Assembly (NCBI GenBank): GCA_024743435.1
Contig: JANSWO010000001.1
Location: forward strand, 682,001 to 746,000
Direction: 5' to 3'
Source: Pseudomonadaceae bacterium
GTDB lineage: Bacteria > Pseudomonadota > Gammaproteobacteria > Pseudomonadales > Azotimanducaceae
DNA length: 64,000 bases
The notes below the pieces were generated by a model, which was not told the DNA's origin, did not search any database, and worked only from the letters and a program-made list of their open reading frames with translations. Of the stretch, positions 8,519 through 16,013 are shown in pieces (position 1 is the first letter of the stretch; every line of letters starts with the position of its first letter). Made by a program: the position numbers and the translations under genes.

Positions 8519-9398
8519 GTTCAAAGACAAGGTAGTTATCGTCACTGGCGCGGGTGGTGGCATTGGCCGCGAACACGCGCTTGAGTTTGGCCGGCGCGGA
8601 GCCCGTGTTCTGGTTAACGATCTCGGTTCGAACGTGCGGGGTGAGGGCGGTAGCGCAATGGCCGACGCGGTTGTTGACGAAATCAAAGCCGCGGGCGGCA
8701 TCGCTGCTCCAAATTACAACTCGGTGAGTGAACCGATCCAAGCGAAGGCGATTGTTGATCAGGCCGTTGCGGAGTTCGGGACGGTAGACGTCCTCATCAA
8801 TAACGCCGGCATTCTTAGAAACAGAACGTTTAAGAACACGAGCATTGAAGACTTCACCGAAGTCGTTCAGGTGCACCTGCTCGGGTCGTCCTATGTCAGC
8901 CATGCGGCTTGGCCGATCATGTATGAACAGAACTACGGGCGGATTGTGCTAACCACGTCTGTCTCGGGCATCTTCGGGCAATTTGGCCAGAGCGCCTATG
9001 GTGCAGCCAAGATGGGGATGTTGGGCCTGATGAATGTGCTTGCGCTAGAGGGGCGGAGCCATGGCATCAAGGTTAACTGCCTCTCGCCAGGTGCAGACAC
9101 ACGGATGACAGAGCTGGTCACCGAACTGGACATTGATGCGGATAATCCGCGCCCCAATTCGCATCCCCAACTCATCACCCCCGTCGCGCTTTATCTCGCC
9201 AGCGAAGATGCTCCGACAGGTGTCGTGATGCATGCGCTTAACGGGCACTATCTGCGCTCTGAGACGTTTGTAAACAAGGGCGTTTCGCTGGGTGCGGGTG
9301 CGACGTATGAAGAGTTACTTGCGAACATCGACGCTGTCATGAACCTGGAAGGCGCGATGCCTCTGGCAGAGCCGGGTAAAATTGAGCACCTAACTTAA
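8511..9398 (+). CDS. Short-chain dehydrogenase/reductase (MFE-2-like)
   Basis: 295 residues. It has a TGAGGGIG NAD(P) motif at 12-19, an NNAG motif near 98-101, an active-site serine in LTTSVSG and YGAAK as the YxxxK catalytic pair. The GGGIGREHA start and VNDLGSNVRGEG stretch resemble the (3R)-hydroxyacyl-CoA dehydrogenase part of multifunctional enzyme 2 and related steroid/alcohol SDRs. The C-terminal extension after residue 235 is longer than in minimal SDRs. It is translationally coupled to the Baeyer-Villiger enzyme (8-base overlap), so it probably supplies or removes the ketone of the same pathway. Only the oxidoreductase class is certain. Confidence 0.9.
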   Translation: MSEFKDKVVIVTGAGGGIGREHALEFGRRGARVLVNDLGSNVRGEGGSAMADAVVDEIKAAGGIAAPNYNSVSEPIQAKAIVDQAVAEFGTVDVLINNAGILRNRTFKNTSIEDFTEVVQVHLLGSSYVSHAAWPIMYEQNYGRIVLTTSVSGIFGQFGQSAYGAAKMGMLGLMNVLALEGRSHGIKVNCLSPGADTRMTELVTELDIDADNPRPNSHPQLITPVALYLASEDAPTGVVMHALNGHYLRSETFVNKGVSLGAGATYEELLANIDAVMNLEGAMPLAEPGKIEHLT

Positions 9399-9403
9399 CG
9401 TTG

Positions 9404-9496
9404 GGGGCAGGACCAAGTGCCAGGTCCAATTAGTTCTGTGACGGGCTTCTTTTCCGTAGTCAAGTTCGATTGGACCTGGCACTTGGTCCTGTCCCC
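9404..9496. repeat. REP-family palindrome, complete element
   Basis: The left arm GGACCAAGTGCCAGGTCC is followed by a spacer of about 40 bases containing ACGGGCTTCTTTTCCGTA. The right arm GGACCTGGCACTTGGTCC then ends in TGTCCCC. The two arms are inverted repeats of each other, so the single strand can fold into a long hairpin. It lies 5 bases after the SDR stop codon and may also work as a transcription terminator. Confidence 0.9.
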
Positions 9497-9500
9497 ATTC

Positions 9501-9707
9501 CTAATGGAAGTGGTGTTGGCCGATGGCCGCAACCGCCTCTTTGCTCGATAAGGCGTCCATCACTGCTCTAACCGCCAGCGTTGCACCAAAAGATCCGGTC
9601 TTGTGGCGCTGGCAATAAAGACAATTTACAGCGGCATAAGGACGGCCGGCGTTTAGCAGTTTTCCGATGGCGTGTTCAAGACGCGATTCCGTCTGATAAA
9701 GGTGCAT
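9501..9707 (-). pseudogene. Short unrecognised reading frame, possible gene remnant
   Basis: This 68-codon reverse-strand frame contains a protein-like stretch (RLEHAIGKLLNAGRPYAAVN, then CLYC) with plausible composition. It has no convincing ribosome site, its stop falls four bases from the palindromic repeat, and its upstream side runs into the end of the amidohydrolase gene in another frame. It may be the surviving tail of a larger gene displaced by the repeat, or chance. I do not recognise a family. Confidence 0.25.
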
Positions 9708-9730
9708 CGCACTTGAAAGGCTCTTCCACC

Positions 9731-10879
9731 TCAGGATGCGATGGACATCATCTCCTCGAAATTGGTGCGATAGAACCTATCGAGTTCCGCGTCATCCAAA
9801 CCATCCATCGTGCGTTCAAACCGGCCCTTGGGGTCATTGGTTCCTTCAGGGTGCGGATAGTCGCTCGAGAACATAAAGAGATCAGTCCCACCATCGCGCA
9901 TCATGCGTCCGACATCCTCGCCGGGAAAGGGTGTGAACTTCACTGCACGGCGTATGTACTCGGAAGGTTTCAGCTGCATGTCCTTTAGATATCGGTCGGT
10001 CTTGCTGAAGCTTCGATATCCCAGGTCCAGTTCTCTAAGGAATTCGGGTGCCCAGCCGGCACCCGATTCAATCACGCCGCCGCGGAGTTCCGGAAACCTT
10101 TCAAACACACCGTCATAGACCATCGCAGTCAGCCAGACCTGAGGGGCAAATGACAGCATGATGTAATCTGCAAAACGCAGGTTCTCACCACCACCGTGCA
10201 GGTCAGGAGCTCGCTCCCGTCCATTGTTTTGGAAGGCTCTCGGCTGCGTCTTTGTGCCCGGGCCGATGTGTAGCATGAATGGTGTCTTCGTTTCGCTGAG
10301 TTTTGCCCAGATGGGATCCAGGTCGGGATGCCCCGGGGATTGCTCTCCAGCGGGACCCGCTGAAACCATAATGGCCTTGTTACCAGCAGCCAGCGCGGCA
10401 TGGACTTCATTCAATGCGCGTTCGGCGTTGTCCAATGGTACATAAGCAACCCCCATGAGCCGCGGGTCGCTGCTGCAGAAGTTGGCCATTGCGTGATTGT
10501 GGGCGTGGCAAGCCCCATAGAGCACACCTTCGTCTTCTGACCGGCGTGCGAGGCCCAGTGCCGCAGTCGCGAACACCAGTTGACCGGAAAAACCAAAGTC
10601 ATCCAGGACGCGGACACGTTCATCCGGATCGAATGCACCTGCTGCGAGCCACCCCTTTGGGCCGGCAATGGGATTCTCAAACGCTTTGGCTTCTGCCTCA
10701 GCGTTACCTTTGCGGGCCTTGGCTTCATCCAGGATGTCGTCGATTCGGTTTCGCTTTCTTCCATAAAGCGGCACGAGCCTTTCCTTCAGGTCAGCATCCA
10801 GGAATGGGTTCAGCCATTCACGTGGTTCCATGACATGGCTGTCCGCGTCATAGACGATACGCTCACCGGAGTAGGTCAT
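9731..10879 (-). CDS. Metal-dependent amidohydrolase (Amidohydro_2 family)
   Basis: 382 residues. It has the opening DADSHVMEP, whose D-x-H is the metal-binding pair of this TIM-barrel family. Later come a metal-ligand-like FMLHIGPG (about 217-224) and a C-terminal FSSDYPHPEG, whose aspartate is the usual catalytic base. Family members hydrolyse or decarboxylate small ring and ester compounds; the long, acid-rich insert at residues 30-70 is typical of the environmental subgroup near TIM-barrel decarboxylases. The start ATG at 10879 has an AT-rich promoter region upstream and follows a TetR gene on the same strand by 86 bases. Regulation by that TetR protein is plausible. The substrate is unknown. 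Confidence 0.88.
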   Translation of the reverse strand: MTYSGERIVYDADSHVMEPREWLNPFLDADLKERLVPLYGRKRNRIDDILDEAKARKGNAEAEAKAFENPIAGPKGWLAAGAFDPDERVRVLDDFGFSGQLVFATAALGLARRSEDEGVLYGACHAHNHAMANFCSSDPRLMGVAYVPLDNAERALNEVHAALAAGNKAIMVSAGPAGEQSPGHPDLDPIWAKLSETKTPFMLHIGPGTKTQPRAFQNNGRERAPDLHGGGENLRFADYIMLSFAPQVWLTAMVYDGVFERFPELRGGVIESGAGWAPEFLRELDLGYRSFSKTDRYLKDMQLKPSEYIRRAVKFTPFPGEDVGRMMRDGGTDLFMFSSDYPHPEGTNDPKGRFERTMDGLDDAELDRFYRTNFEEMMSIAS

Positions 10880-10892
10880 CGGGCATCTCTCT

Positions 10893-10926
10893 GTATAATC
10901 TTATAGTAGAAAAAAATTATAATAAT
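10893..10926 (-). promoter_or_regulatory. AT-rich promoter/operator candidate of the amidohydrolase
   Basis: The segment is strongly AT-rich among GC-rich neighbours. It contains TTATAATAAT at 10917-10926, which is identical to half of the 25-base palindrome found upstream of the esterase at 14258-14282. A shared half-site suggests that one regulator, most simply the adjacent TetR protein, binds both promoters. Confidence 0.4.
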
Positions 10927-10965
10927 CGCTTGCAGATGTCGCAGCAAGCTATCGCGATCTGGTGA

Positions 10966-11574
10966 TCAGCTGTCCTCACCGTACCGGGCTTCAAGTGCTT
11001 GCCAGCCACCGATGATGAACTCTGTCCAGATTTCAATCGTCTTGTGTATATCTATGCCCTGGCGCTTCAGGTACTTCATTGACTGAATTGGGGCGTTGAC
11101 AACCATGGTGTCAGCGATGGTCGCGACTTCTTTCGTAAGCCCGTAGTGCTCGCTGAGTCTTTTGACGAAGAAGGCAGAAGCGTTGGCACGTCCTTTCTTC
11201 TGGCCACGTAAGTGCATATCCCTGACAACTGGATCTGACGCAAGCAGCCTCAAAATGGGCCCGTGTTCATGGTAGTACAGCAGGGTCCGCTCAACTGCAT
11301 TGCGGATGATCTGTTCAGGGGGAATGTCCTCGGGAATCTTGTCCAGACCCTTGCCGCGCAGAGCTTTGAATTCCCTGTCCAGTATAGATTGAAGAAGTTC
11401 TTCACGATTTGGGAAGTATTTGTAGATCAGCGGTTTACTGATACCCGCGCTTGCAGCTACCTGTTCAAGGCTGAAGCTTGAGTGACCTTTCTCAAGGACA
11501 AGTTCAATTGCCGCGTCGATGATGAATTCCCGGCGTGCCTCCGGTGACATGCGTTTTGCTCTGGGTCGGCTCAT
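10966..11574 (-). CDS. TetR-family transcriptional regulator
   Basis: About 202 residues from ATG 11574 (MSRPRAKRM); an upstream in-frame ATG at 11604 would add ten residues, and neither has a clear ribosome site. The N-terminal helix-turn-helix is classical: SLEQVAASAGISKPLIYKYFPNREELL, described here by its ends at roughly residues 35-61. The C-terminal ligand domain is of ordinary length. It precedes the amidohydrolase on the same strand. AT-rich half-sites shared by the amidohydrolase and esterase promoters make it the likely local repressor of ester and ketone catabolism. That assignment is inferred. Confidence 0.88.
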   Translation of the reverse strand: MSRPRAKRMSPEARREFIIDAAIELVLEKGHSSFSLEQVAASAGISKPLIYKYFPNREELLQSILDREFKALRGKGLDKIPEDIPPEQIIRNAVERTLLYYHEHGPILRLLASDPVVRDMHLRGQKKGRANASAFFVKRLSEHYGLTKEVATIADTMVVNAPIQSMKYLKRQGIDIHKTIEIWTEFIIGGWQALEARYGEDS

Positions 11575-11627
11575 GTGATCACTCTTTCGTTCCGGTGTAG
11601 GCATAGCCCACGCCAGAAAGTCACTGT

Positions 11628-12633
11628 CTACTGCCAGATTGTTCGTTCGAGGCTTCGAATGTCATTCACGATGCGACTTTCGACGTTGAACACCATGCCG
11701 GGACGCTCACTTGTATTGTATTAGGGCCAGTGAGGCAGCCCTGCATGATTCGGGTTACCCGTGTGCGCGAAGGCTATCCATGCGCGACAGACGGCCTCTT
11801 CTACAATTGCCGCTTCTGGCTTCGAACCCGTTGCTTCAGTCGCGTTAGCGTATACAGATGCGATCTTGGCCCCATGGCATGCACCCATCATGCGAGTTAC
11901 AGGGTAGTCGAACGAGTAAAGAAACACAGGGGCAGCGTCCGAGTGCATGGAGGCTACAAAGTTAGTTCCTTGCTGGAAGTCATTGCCTTGTATCGCGATG
12001 TAAAGCTGCCAAGGGTCGTCTGTGCCCCGGGAAGCACTGTAGGCTGCGACAACCTCATCGAATCCGTCTCCCAAACGAGTACCCAGCTTCCGGCGCAGAC
12101 CGTCCATCGTCATTTCACCAAAGTTCGGGTTGGCGATCTCATAAAGGGCGTACTCGACCCGGTTACTGCCAACTGCAGGATCTACAGCGCCAAACTGCAG
12201 ATAACCGAACACACTGAGCCGGTGATTCACCGTAACGACGACATCGCCACGGGACGCAAGGTTGGCCCCATCATAGAGGTGCTCGGATCCGGCTCCTGCA
12301 CAGAATCTGCGGCCATGAAACCAGACCGTGACCGGTCGCCGGTCATCATCGGGCTCCGGTGTGCATGTGTTCAGGGCGAGGCAGTCTTCGTTCAGCTCGA
12401 TCGGTTGTTGAGACGTATCTCTGGTAGTCATCTCCTCCCTGGGGGCAGGCGGGACCTTAGTTCAGCGCTTCCCGAACACCTTGCCAGAACTGTGCCGGAC
12501 GAGGCGGCATCAATCGATTCGATCGAGTAGTGTCTTCGCCATAGTGCACTCCCTTGAATAGGGCCACACTCTTATCTTCTAATCGCGCACCACGCAAAAT
12601 ACCGAGCGGGGTCTGAACATCGACTGTAATCAT
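11628..12633 (-). pseudogene. Decayed type-B carboxylesterase (second copy)
   Basis: The frame begins at ATG 12633, overlapping the TGA of the intact esterase upstream (TGATG). It reads as an esterase N-terminus (TPLGILRGARLEDKSVALFK, then GVHYGEDT). A TAA at 12457-12459 stands where a tyrosine is expected before GPACPQ. A frameshift between about 12440 and 12410 leads into NEDCLALNT and VTVWFHGRRF. After LSVFGYL the whole GESAG nucleophile region is deleted. The C-terminal domain continues to LPHWP, where a TAA at 11721-11723 interrupts it. The same frame then reads YNTSERPGMVFNVESRI and on to a natural TAG at 11628. With no catalytic serine it cannot be an active hydrolase. Confidence 0.88.
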
Positions 12634-14243
12634 CAGCGACGGTAGCGATTGAGATAGGATTCAACATCATTGAACAGTGACCGTTGCGCACCTCGTGCAT
12701 CATTGACAAGCGCTGGTGTCGTATCCAGAACCATTACGGGACGATCTTCCAGGTTGTAAGGTTTCCACTCCGGTATACGCGGGTTGTCGGGTACTCCGTT
12801 GCGGGCAAATGCAATCCAGGTGTCTGCCATGATATCCGCAACCCGTTGTTGTTCATCTCCAATACCCGACATGCTCTCCGAGTTCGCGACATTGTCGAAT
12901 ACAAACCCGATTTCCAGCGCATGTGGAGAACGCCACTTGCCACCGTCAACAGGAGTATCCCAGTTAAACAGGTAAAGGTAGGTGGGCGCGCCGCCTTGCC
13001 TGACTTTGCTCTCTGCCTGGACGACGTGCCCAGCTAACCAGCGCGCGTCAGTAGTGGCTTCAAAGTAGACGTCAGCCGGGGCAGAATCCGGGCTCAGTTC
13101 GCGGTAGCCGGAGATGATGGCAGCTACGTCTTCTTCCGGGTAGGTTTTCGCCATAACTGTTTCCAGCGATTCCCATGTGAGGTCGAACAAACGCGGGTTT
13201 ATGGCGCCAGCAAAGATCGAACTCTCAGTTCGATTCGTGCCGAGCATCAAGGGCACATCACGTCCGCTGGGTGCTGCCTCCGGATCGAAGGGATGGTGGA
13301 TGAGCGTTCGGCCATCCAGGCTGGGCGCAGCACCAGCGCCAGTACCCTTCAGGGCTTCCTTGAGCGCATCGACCGAAACAGTCTTGATCTGGTTGATGGT
13401 CTCTGCAGTCAGTCCCAGATTGACAACAAGTTTGTCTGCAGCCGCACGCGATCGCTCTTGTGAGGGGAATCTTAACATCGCACCGGACTGCACCACGGCG
13501 CGATGGAACAACCCCTTGGCTCGTGGTGTGGCCATCAAAGTCGATACCTTGGCACCTCCACCAGATTCACCAAATATCGTGACGTTGCTTGCATCACCGC
13601 CAAACTCGTCGATGTTGTTCTGCACCCACTGTAGAGCCAGCACCATGTCGAGCACACCTGCCGCGGCCGAGTCCTCAAACCCTGGGTAGTGATTGAGTGC
13701 CAGGTAGCCGAAGACGTTGAGCCTGTGATTGACGGTGACAACCACCACATCACCGCGTTGCGCAAGACGCGTGCCCACGTAGGCACGGGATGAACCGTTA
13801 CCGGAAGCAAAACCCCCGCCATGGAACCAGACCATCACAGGGCGTTTCTCACCGTCTCGCAGTGCCGGGGTCCAGACATTGAGGAACAGACAGTCTTCAT
13901 CCATGGCCGGTTCCGGTTCCGGCTTCCAGGAACTGAACAAACCGCCTCCCGAACCTATCGGCGTTTGAGGGCAGGTGTTGCCGTAGGTGTCCGCGTTGAG
14001 GACGCCATCCCAGGCTGCTGGTTTTTCAGGTGCAGCGAAACGGGTTGTTGAGGTATCGGCGCCATACCTGATGCCGAGAAACGCAAGGACACCAGCTTCA
14101 TCTACACCTTTCACCATACCGGCATCTGTCGAAGCGACATCCATTGCCCTCGAGCCAACGCTTTGTGAGTTCACCGCGCAGGCGGCCAACAACATCGCCA
14201 CAATAGAAAGGGTAAGTGGAACAGGCAGGTGCTTGCGCAACAT
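12633..14243 (-). CDS. Type-B carboxylesterase lipoprotein
   Basis: 536 residues. The signal peptide ends in a lipobox, LLAAC with Cys22, so the mature enzyme is probably lipid-anchored in the envelope. The alpha/beta-hydrolase core shows EDCLFLNVW, the oxyanion-hole motif HGGGF (141-145), the nucleophile elbow GESGG with Ser227 (most relatives have GESAG), an acidic residue in LGTNRTES and the catalytic histidine in RSPHALEIGFVF. It would hydrolyse carboxylic esters, fitting a role after the Baeyer-Villiger enzyme or in uptake of ester substrates. It is first in a two-gene operon whose second gene is a dead paralogue. A perfect 25-base palindrome lies 15 bases upstream of the start codon. 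Confidence 0.92.
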   Translation of the reverse strand: MLRKHLPVPLTLSIVAMLLAACAVNSQSVGSRAMDVASTDAGMVKGVDEAGVLAFLGIRYGADTSTTRFAAPEKPAAWDGVLNADTYGNTCPQTPIGSGGGLFSSWKPEPEPAMDEDCLFLNVWTPALRDGEKRPVMVWFHGGGFASGNGSSRAYVGTRLAQRGDVVVVTVNHRLNVFGYLALNHYPGFEDSAAAGVLDMVLALQWVQNNIDEFGGDASNVTIFGESGGGAKVSTLMATPRAKGLFHRAVVQSGAMLRFPSQERSRAAADKLVVNLGLTAETINQIKTVSVDALKEALKGTGAGAAPSLDGRTLIHHPFDPEAAPSGRDVPLMLGTNRTESSIFAGAINPRLFDLTWESLETVMAKTYPEEDVAAIISGYRELSPDSAPADVYFEATTDARWLAGHVVQAESKVRQGGAPTYLYLFNWDTPVDGGKWRSPHALEIGFVFDNVANSESMSGIGDEQQRVADIMADTWIAFARNGVPDNPRIPEWKPYNLEDRPVMVLDTTPALVNDARGAQRSLFNDVESYLNRYRR

Positions 14244-14257
14244 CGGGATTCACTCAG

Positions 14258-14282
14258 ATTATTATAACTCAGTTATAATAAT
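14258..14282. promoter_or_regulatory. Perfect 25-base palindrome, probable TetR-type operator
   Basis: The left arm ATTATTATAACT (14258-14269), a single central C at 14270 and the right arm AGTTATAATAAT (14271-14282) are exact inverted repeats. The site lies just upstream of the esterase start codon at 14243, where a repressor would block transcription or initiation. Size and symmetry suit a TetR dimer. A matching half-site precedes the amidohydrolase. Confidence 0.7.
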
Positions 14283-14411
14283 GTCGGTTCTTGTCAGTAT
14301 CAACTGGTACCCGCGATATAGAGGCATTCTATGCCTGATTGCAGCGAAGCGGCGCCGAACTGATCCAGCGTGTCTTCGATCTGCAGATCGAGATAGGGTT
14401 GATCTAACGTT

Positions 14412-14570
14412 GGGGACAGGACCAAGTGCCAGGTCCAGTTGGTTTTGGCACGGGCTTCTCTTCCGTAATCAAGTTCGATTGGACCTGTCCCCTGGACCTG
14501 GCACTTGGACCTGGCACTTGGACCTGTCCCCTGGACCTGGCACTTGGTCCTGTCCCCTGGACCTGTCCCC
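14412..14570. repeat. REP-family cluster: one complete palindrome plus extra right half-modules
   Basis: A left arm (GGACAGGACCAAGTGCCAGG, 14413-14432) and spacer are followed by several tandem right-hand modules. These alternate GGACCTGTCCCCT and GGACCTGGCACTT and end with CTGTCCCC at 14570. It looks like an element that has gained tandem copies of its right end. With the esterase operator it fills the 346-base gap between 14244 and 14589. Confidence 0.88.
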
Positions 14571-14589
14571 ATTCCTTAAAACGGGGGGA

Positions 14590-14979
14590 TTACACTAGGT
14601 CCTGAATGTCCGCCTCCATGTGGCCCTTCTCACTCACCCGGGTATTGCGCAGGTAATCTACACCCAGTGCGCGCAAACTCGGATGCGCCTGATTCCAGGC
14701 TTTGCTCATCGACACCTGTATCACGCTTAGGCGACTGGCCGCGTCGGTCTTAGTGGTCGGCAAGCTCTGCTCGATCTCAACAACAATGCGGCGATCGAAC
14801 TCAACCAGCACACCTGCCTTAGTGCCGAAATAGTGGAAGAGCGTCCCGGGCGCAACGTCAGCTGCTGCGCAGATGTCGTCCATCGTGACTGCTTTGTAAC
14901 CATGTTCGCTAAACAGTGCCACAGCTGTGTCGTAGAGCAGGCTTTGTGTCCGGAGCAGTTTTCGTTCACGCAGGCCCAT
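14590..14979 (-). CDS. TetR-family regulator, probably C-terminally truncated
   Basis: 129 residues from ATG 14979 (MGLRERKLLRTQ). A longer frame open to 15228 is rejected because it runs antisense through the GST start region. The helix-turn-helix is intact: TMDDICAAADVAPGTLFHYF at about residues 30-49. Normal TetR proteins need about 190 residues; here the ligand-binding domain stops after some 75 residues with a TAG only 20 bases from the repeat cluster. The end was probably lost when the repeats accumulated, so dimerisation and ligand sensing are doubtful. It is divergent from the GST-like gene, which it may once have controlled. Confidence 0.7.
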   Translation of the reverse strand: MGLRERKLLRTQSLLYDTAVALFSEHGYKAVTMDDICAAADVAPGTLFHYFGTKAGVLVEFDRRIVVEIEQSLPTTKTDAASRLSVIQVSMSKAWNQAHPSLRALGVDYLRNTRVSEKGHMEADIQDLV

Positions 14980-15015
14980 CCAAGACTCGGGGGCAGATAT
15001 AGAGTTGGTCTGGTA

Positions 15016-15036
15016 ACGTTGTGGGCAGGACCAAGT
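15016..15036 (+). repeat. REP-family fragment (left arm start)
   Basis: AACGTTGTGGGCAGGACCAAGT matches, over about 20 bases, the start of the element at 9400 including its AACGTTG flank, and then breaks off. It is a truncated copy located in the divergent promoter region between the shortened TetR gene and the GST-like gene. Confidence 0.65.
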
Positions 15037-15060
15037 CCTTCCGCAGCACAAGGATCTTTG

Positions 15061-15873
15061 ATGAGCGATACGAAACCCTCCGGCCCCGAGTTCATCACTC
15101 TGGAAGAAGCCGCGGCAATGAAAGCGGGCACCCGGGTCACCTTCATCCCCGGTATTCCAGCAATGTATGCCGAAGCGCTGAAGAACATCTGCTATGTGAA
15201 AGGCATACCGCTCATCCGGGTGCTGCATCCAATGATGGGTGTGGACAAGGAGACCGGTGTGGATCGGCAGGCGAGGCTTTATGAGCTAACCAGTCAGACC
15301 AGCCTACCGACGATGTTGCACGGCGAAGAGCGGCCGAGAAACGTATGGATTGAGCAGCTGGGGCTTGCTGAACGTATCGGTGCGCCGAGCGCGCCGAAAC
15401 TGATTCCTGATGACTTCGAGCAGCGCATCGAGGTGATCGGTTTGTGTGAGGCGGTGCTGGGCGAGGATGGCTTTGTCTGGAACATGAGAATTTTGAATGA
15501 CTCCCCGCTTGGGCAAAAGTATGGCTACAGCGACGAAGCGAGTGCCGAAGGGCCTGGCAAGATTGCCGCGGTACTAAAGCTGATTGACGAGCGTCTCTCG
15601 AATCAAGAAAAGCGCGGTTCACGCTATCTTGTCGGCGATTCGGTCACTGCCGCAGACGTGTATTGGGCGACCATGAGTATGGCTGTGCTACCGGCACCCA
15701 CTGACATCATGCCGCTCACAAAGCAGAACCAGGGGATGTTGAAGTTCTTTGCTATGAACGGGCAGATCCCGGCAGTCGCGGAAGCGATTACCGAGCGTAT
15801 CGGTGAGCACCAGCGCTACATCTTGTCGACTTACTGTGAAACCCCGGCGGTGTTGGGTGGGGATCCCTTGTAG
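15061..15873 (+). CDS. Glutathione S-transferase-like protein
   Basis: 270 residues from ATG 15061, with AAGGA at about 15050-15054. Further upstream starts would read through the repeat and the divergent promoter. The N-terminal part has a thioredoxin-like layout (VTFIPGIPAMYAEALKN, then TSLPTMLH with the cis-proline). The C-terminal part is helical with the GST-type VGDSVTAADVYWATM segment that folds the second domain. No catalytic serine or tyrosine is obvious at the N-terminus. It may bind glutathione for detoxification or isomerisation of an oxidised intermediate. It lies alone between two repeats, beside a dioxygenase gene. Confidence 0.75.
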   Translation: MSDTKPSGPEFITLEEAAAMKAGTRVTFIPGIPAMYAEALKNICYVKGIPLIRVLHPMMGVDKETGVDRQARLYELTSQTSLPTMLHGEERPRNVWIEQLGLAERIGAPSAPKLIPDDFEQRIEVIGLCEAVLGEDGFVWNMRILNDSPLGQKYGYSDEASAEGPGKIAAVLKLIDERLSNQEKRGSRYLVGDSVTAADVYWATMSMAVLPAPTDIMPLTKQNQGMLKFFAMNGQIPAVAEAITERIGEHQRYILSTYCETPAVLGGDPL

Positions 15874-15877
15874 GTAT

Positions 15878-15997
15878 GGGGTCAGGACCAAGTGCCAGGT
15901 CCAGTTAGTTTTGCCACGTGCTTCTCCTTTACAATCAAGTTCGATTGGACCTGGCACCTGGTCTTGACCCCATTTCCTGGCACTTGGTCCTGTCCCC
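15878..15997. repeat. REP-family palindrome, GTCAGG/CTTGAC subtype, plus extra right half
   Basis: The left arm opens GGGGTCAGGACC instead of GGGGACAGGACC, and the matching right arm closes with GGTCTTGACCCC, so arm ends covary. A second right half (GGCACTTGGTCCTGTCCCC) of the other subtype follows directly. It sits 5 bases after the GST stop codon. Confidence 0.88.
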
Positions 15998-16013
15998 AAC
16001 GCTGGAGACCACA

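Noticed and set aside
7643-8701. Reverse-strand frame of 352 codons across the Baeyer-Villiger gene
   Set aside because: It is antisense to clearly coding DNA with all BVMO motifs and has no family resemblance.
11730-12530. Forward frame of 266 codons opposite the decayed esterase
   Set aside because: The reverse strand has unmistakable esterase homology in several pieces; the forward frame has none.
14833-15060. Longer N-terminus for the GST-like gene starting at 14833
   Set aside because: It would run antisense through the TetR helix-turn-helix and the repeat fragment; ATG 15061 has a proper AAGGA site.
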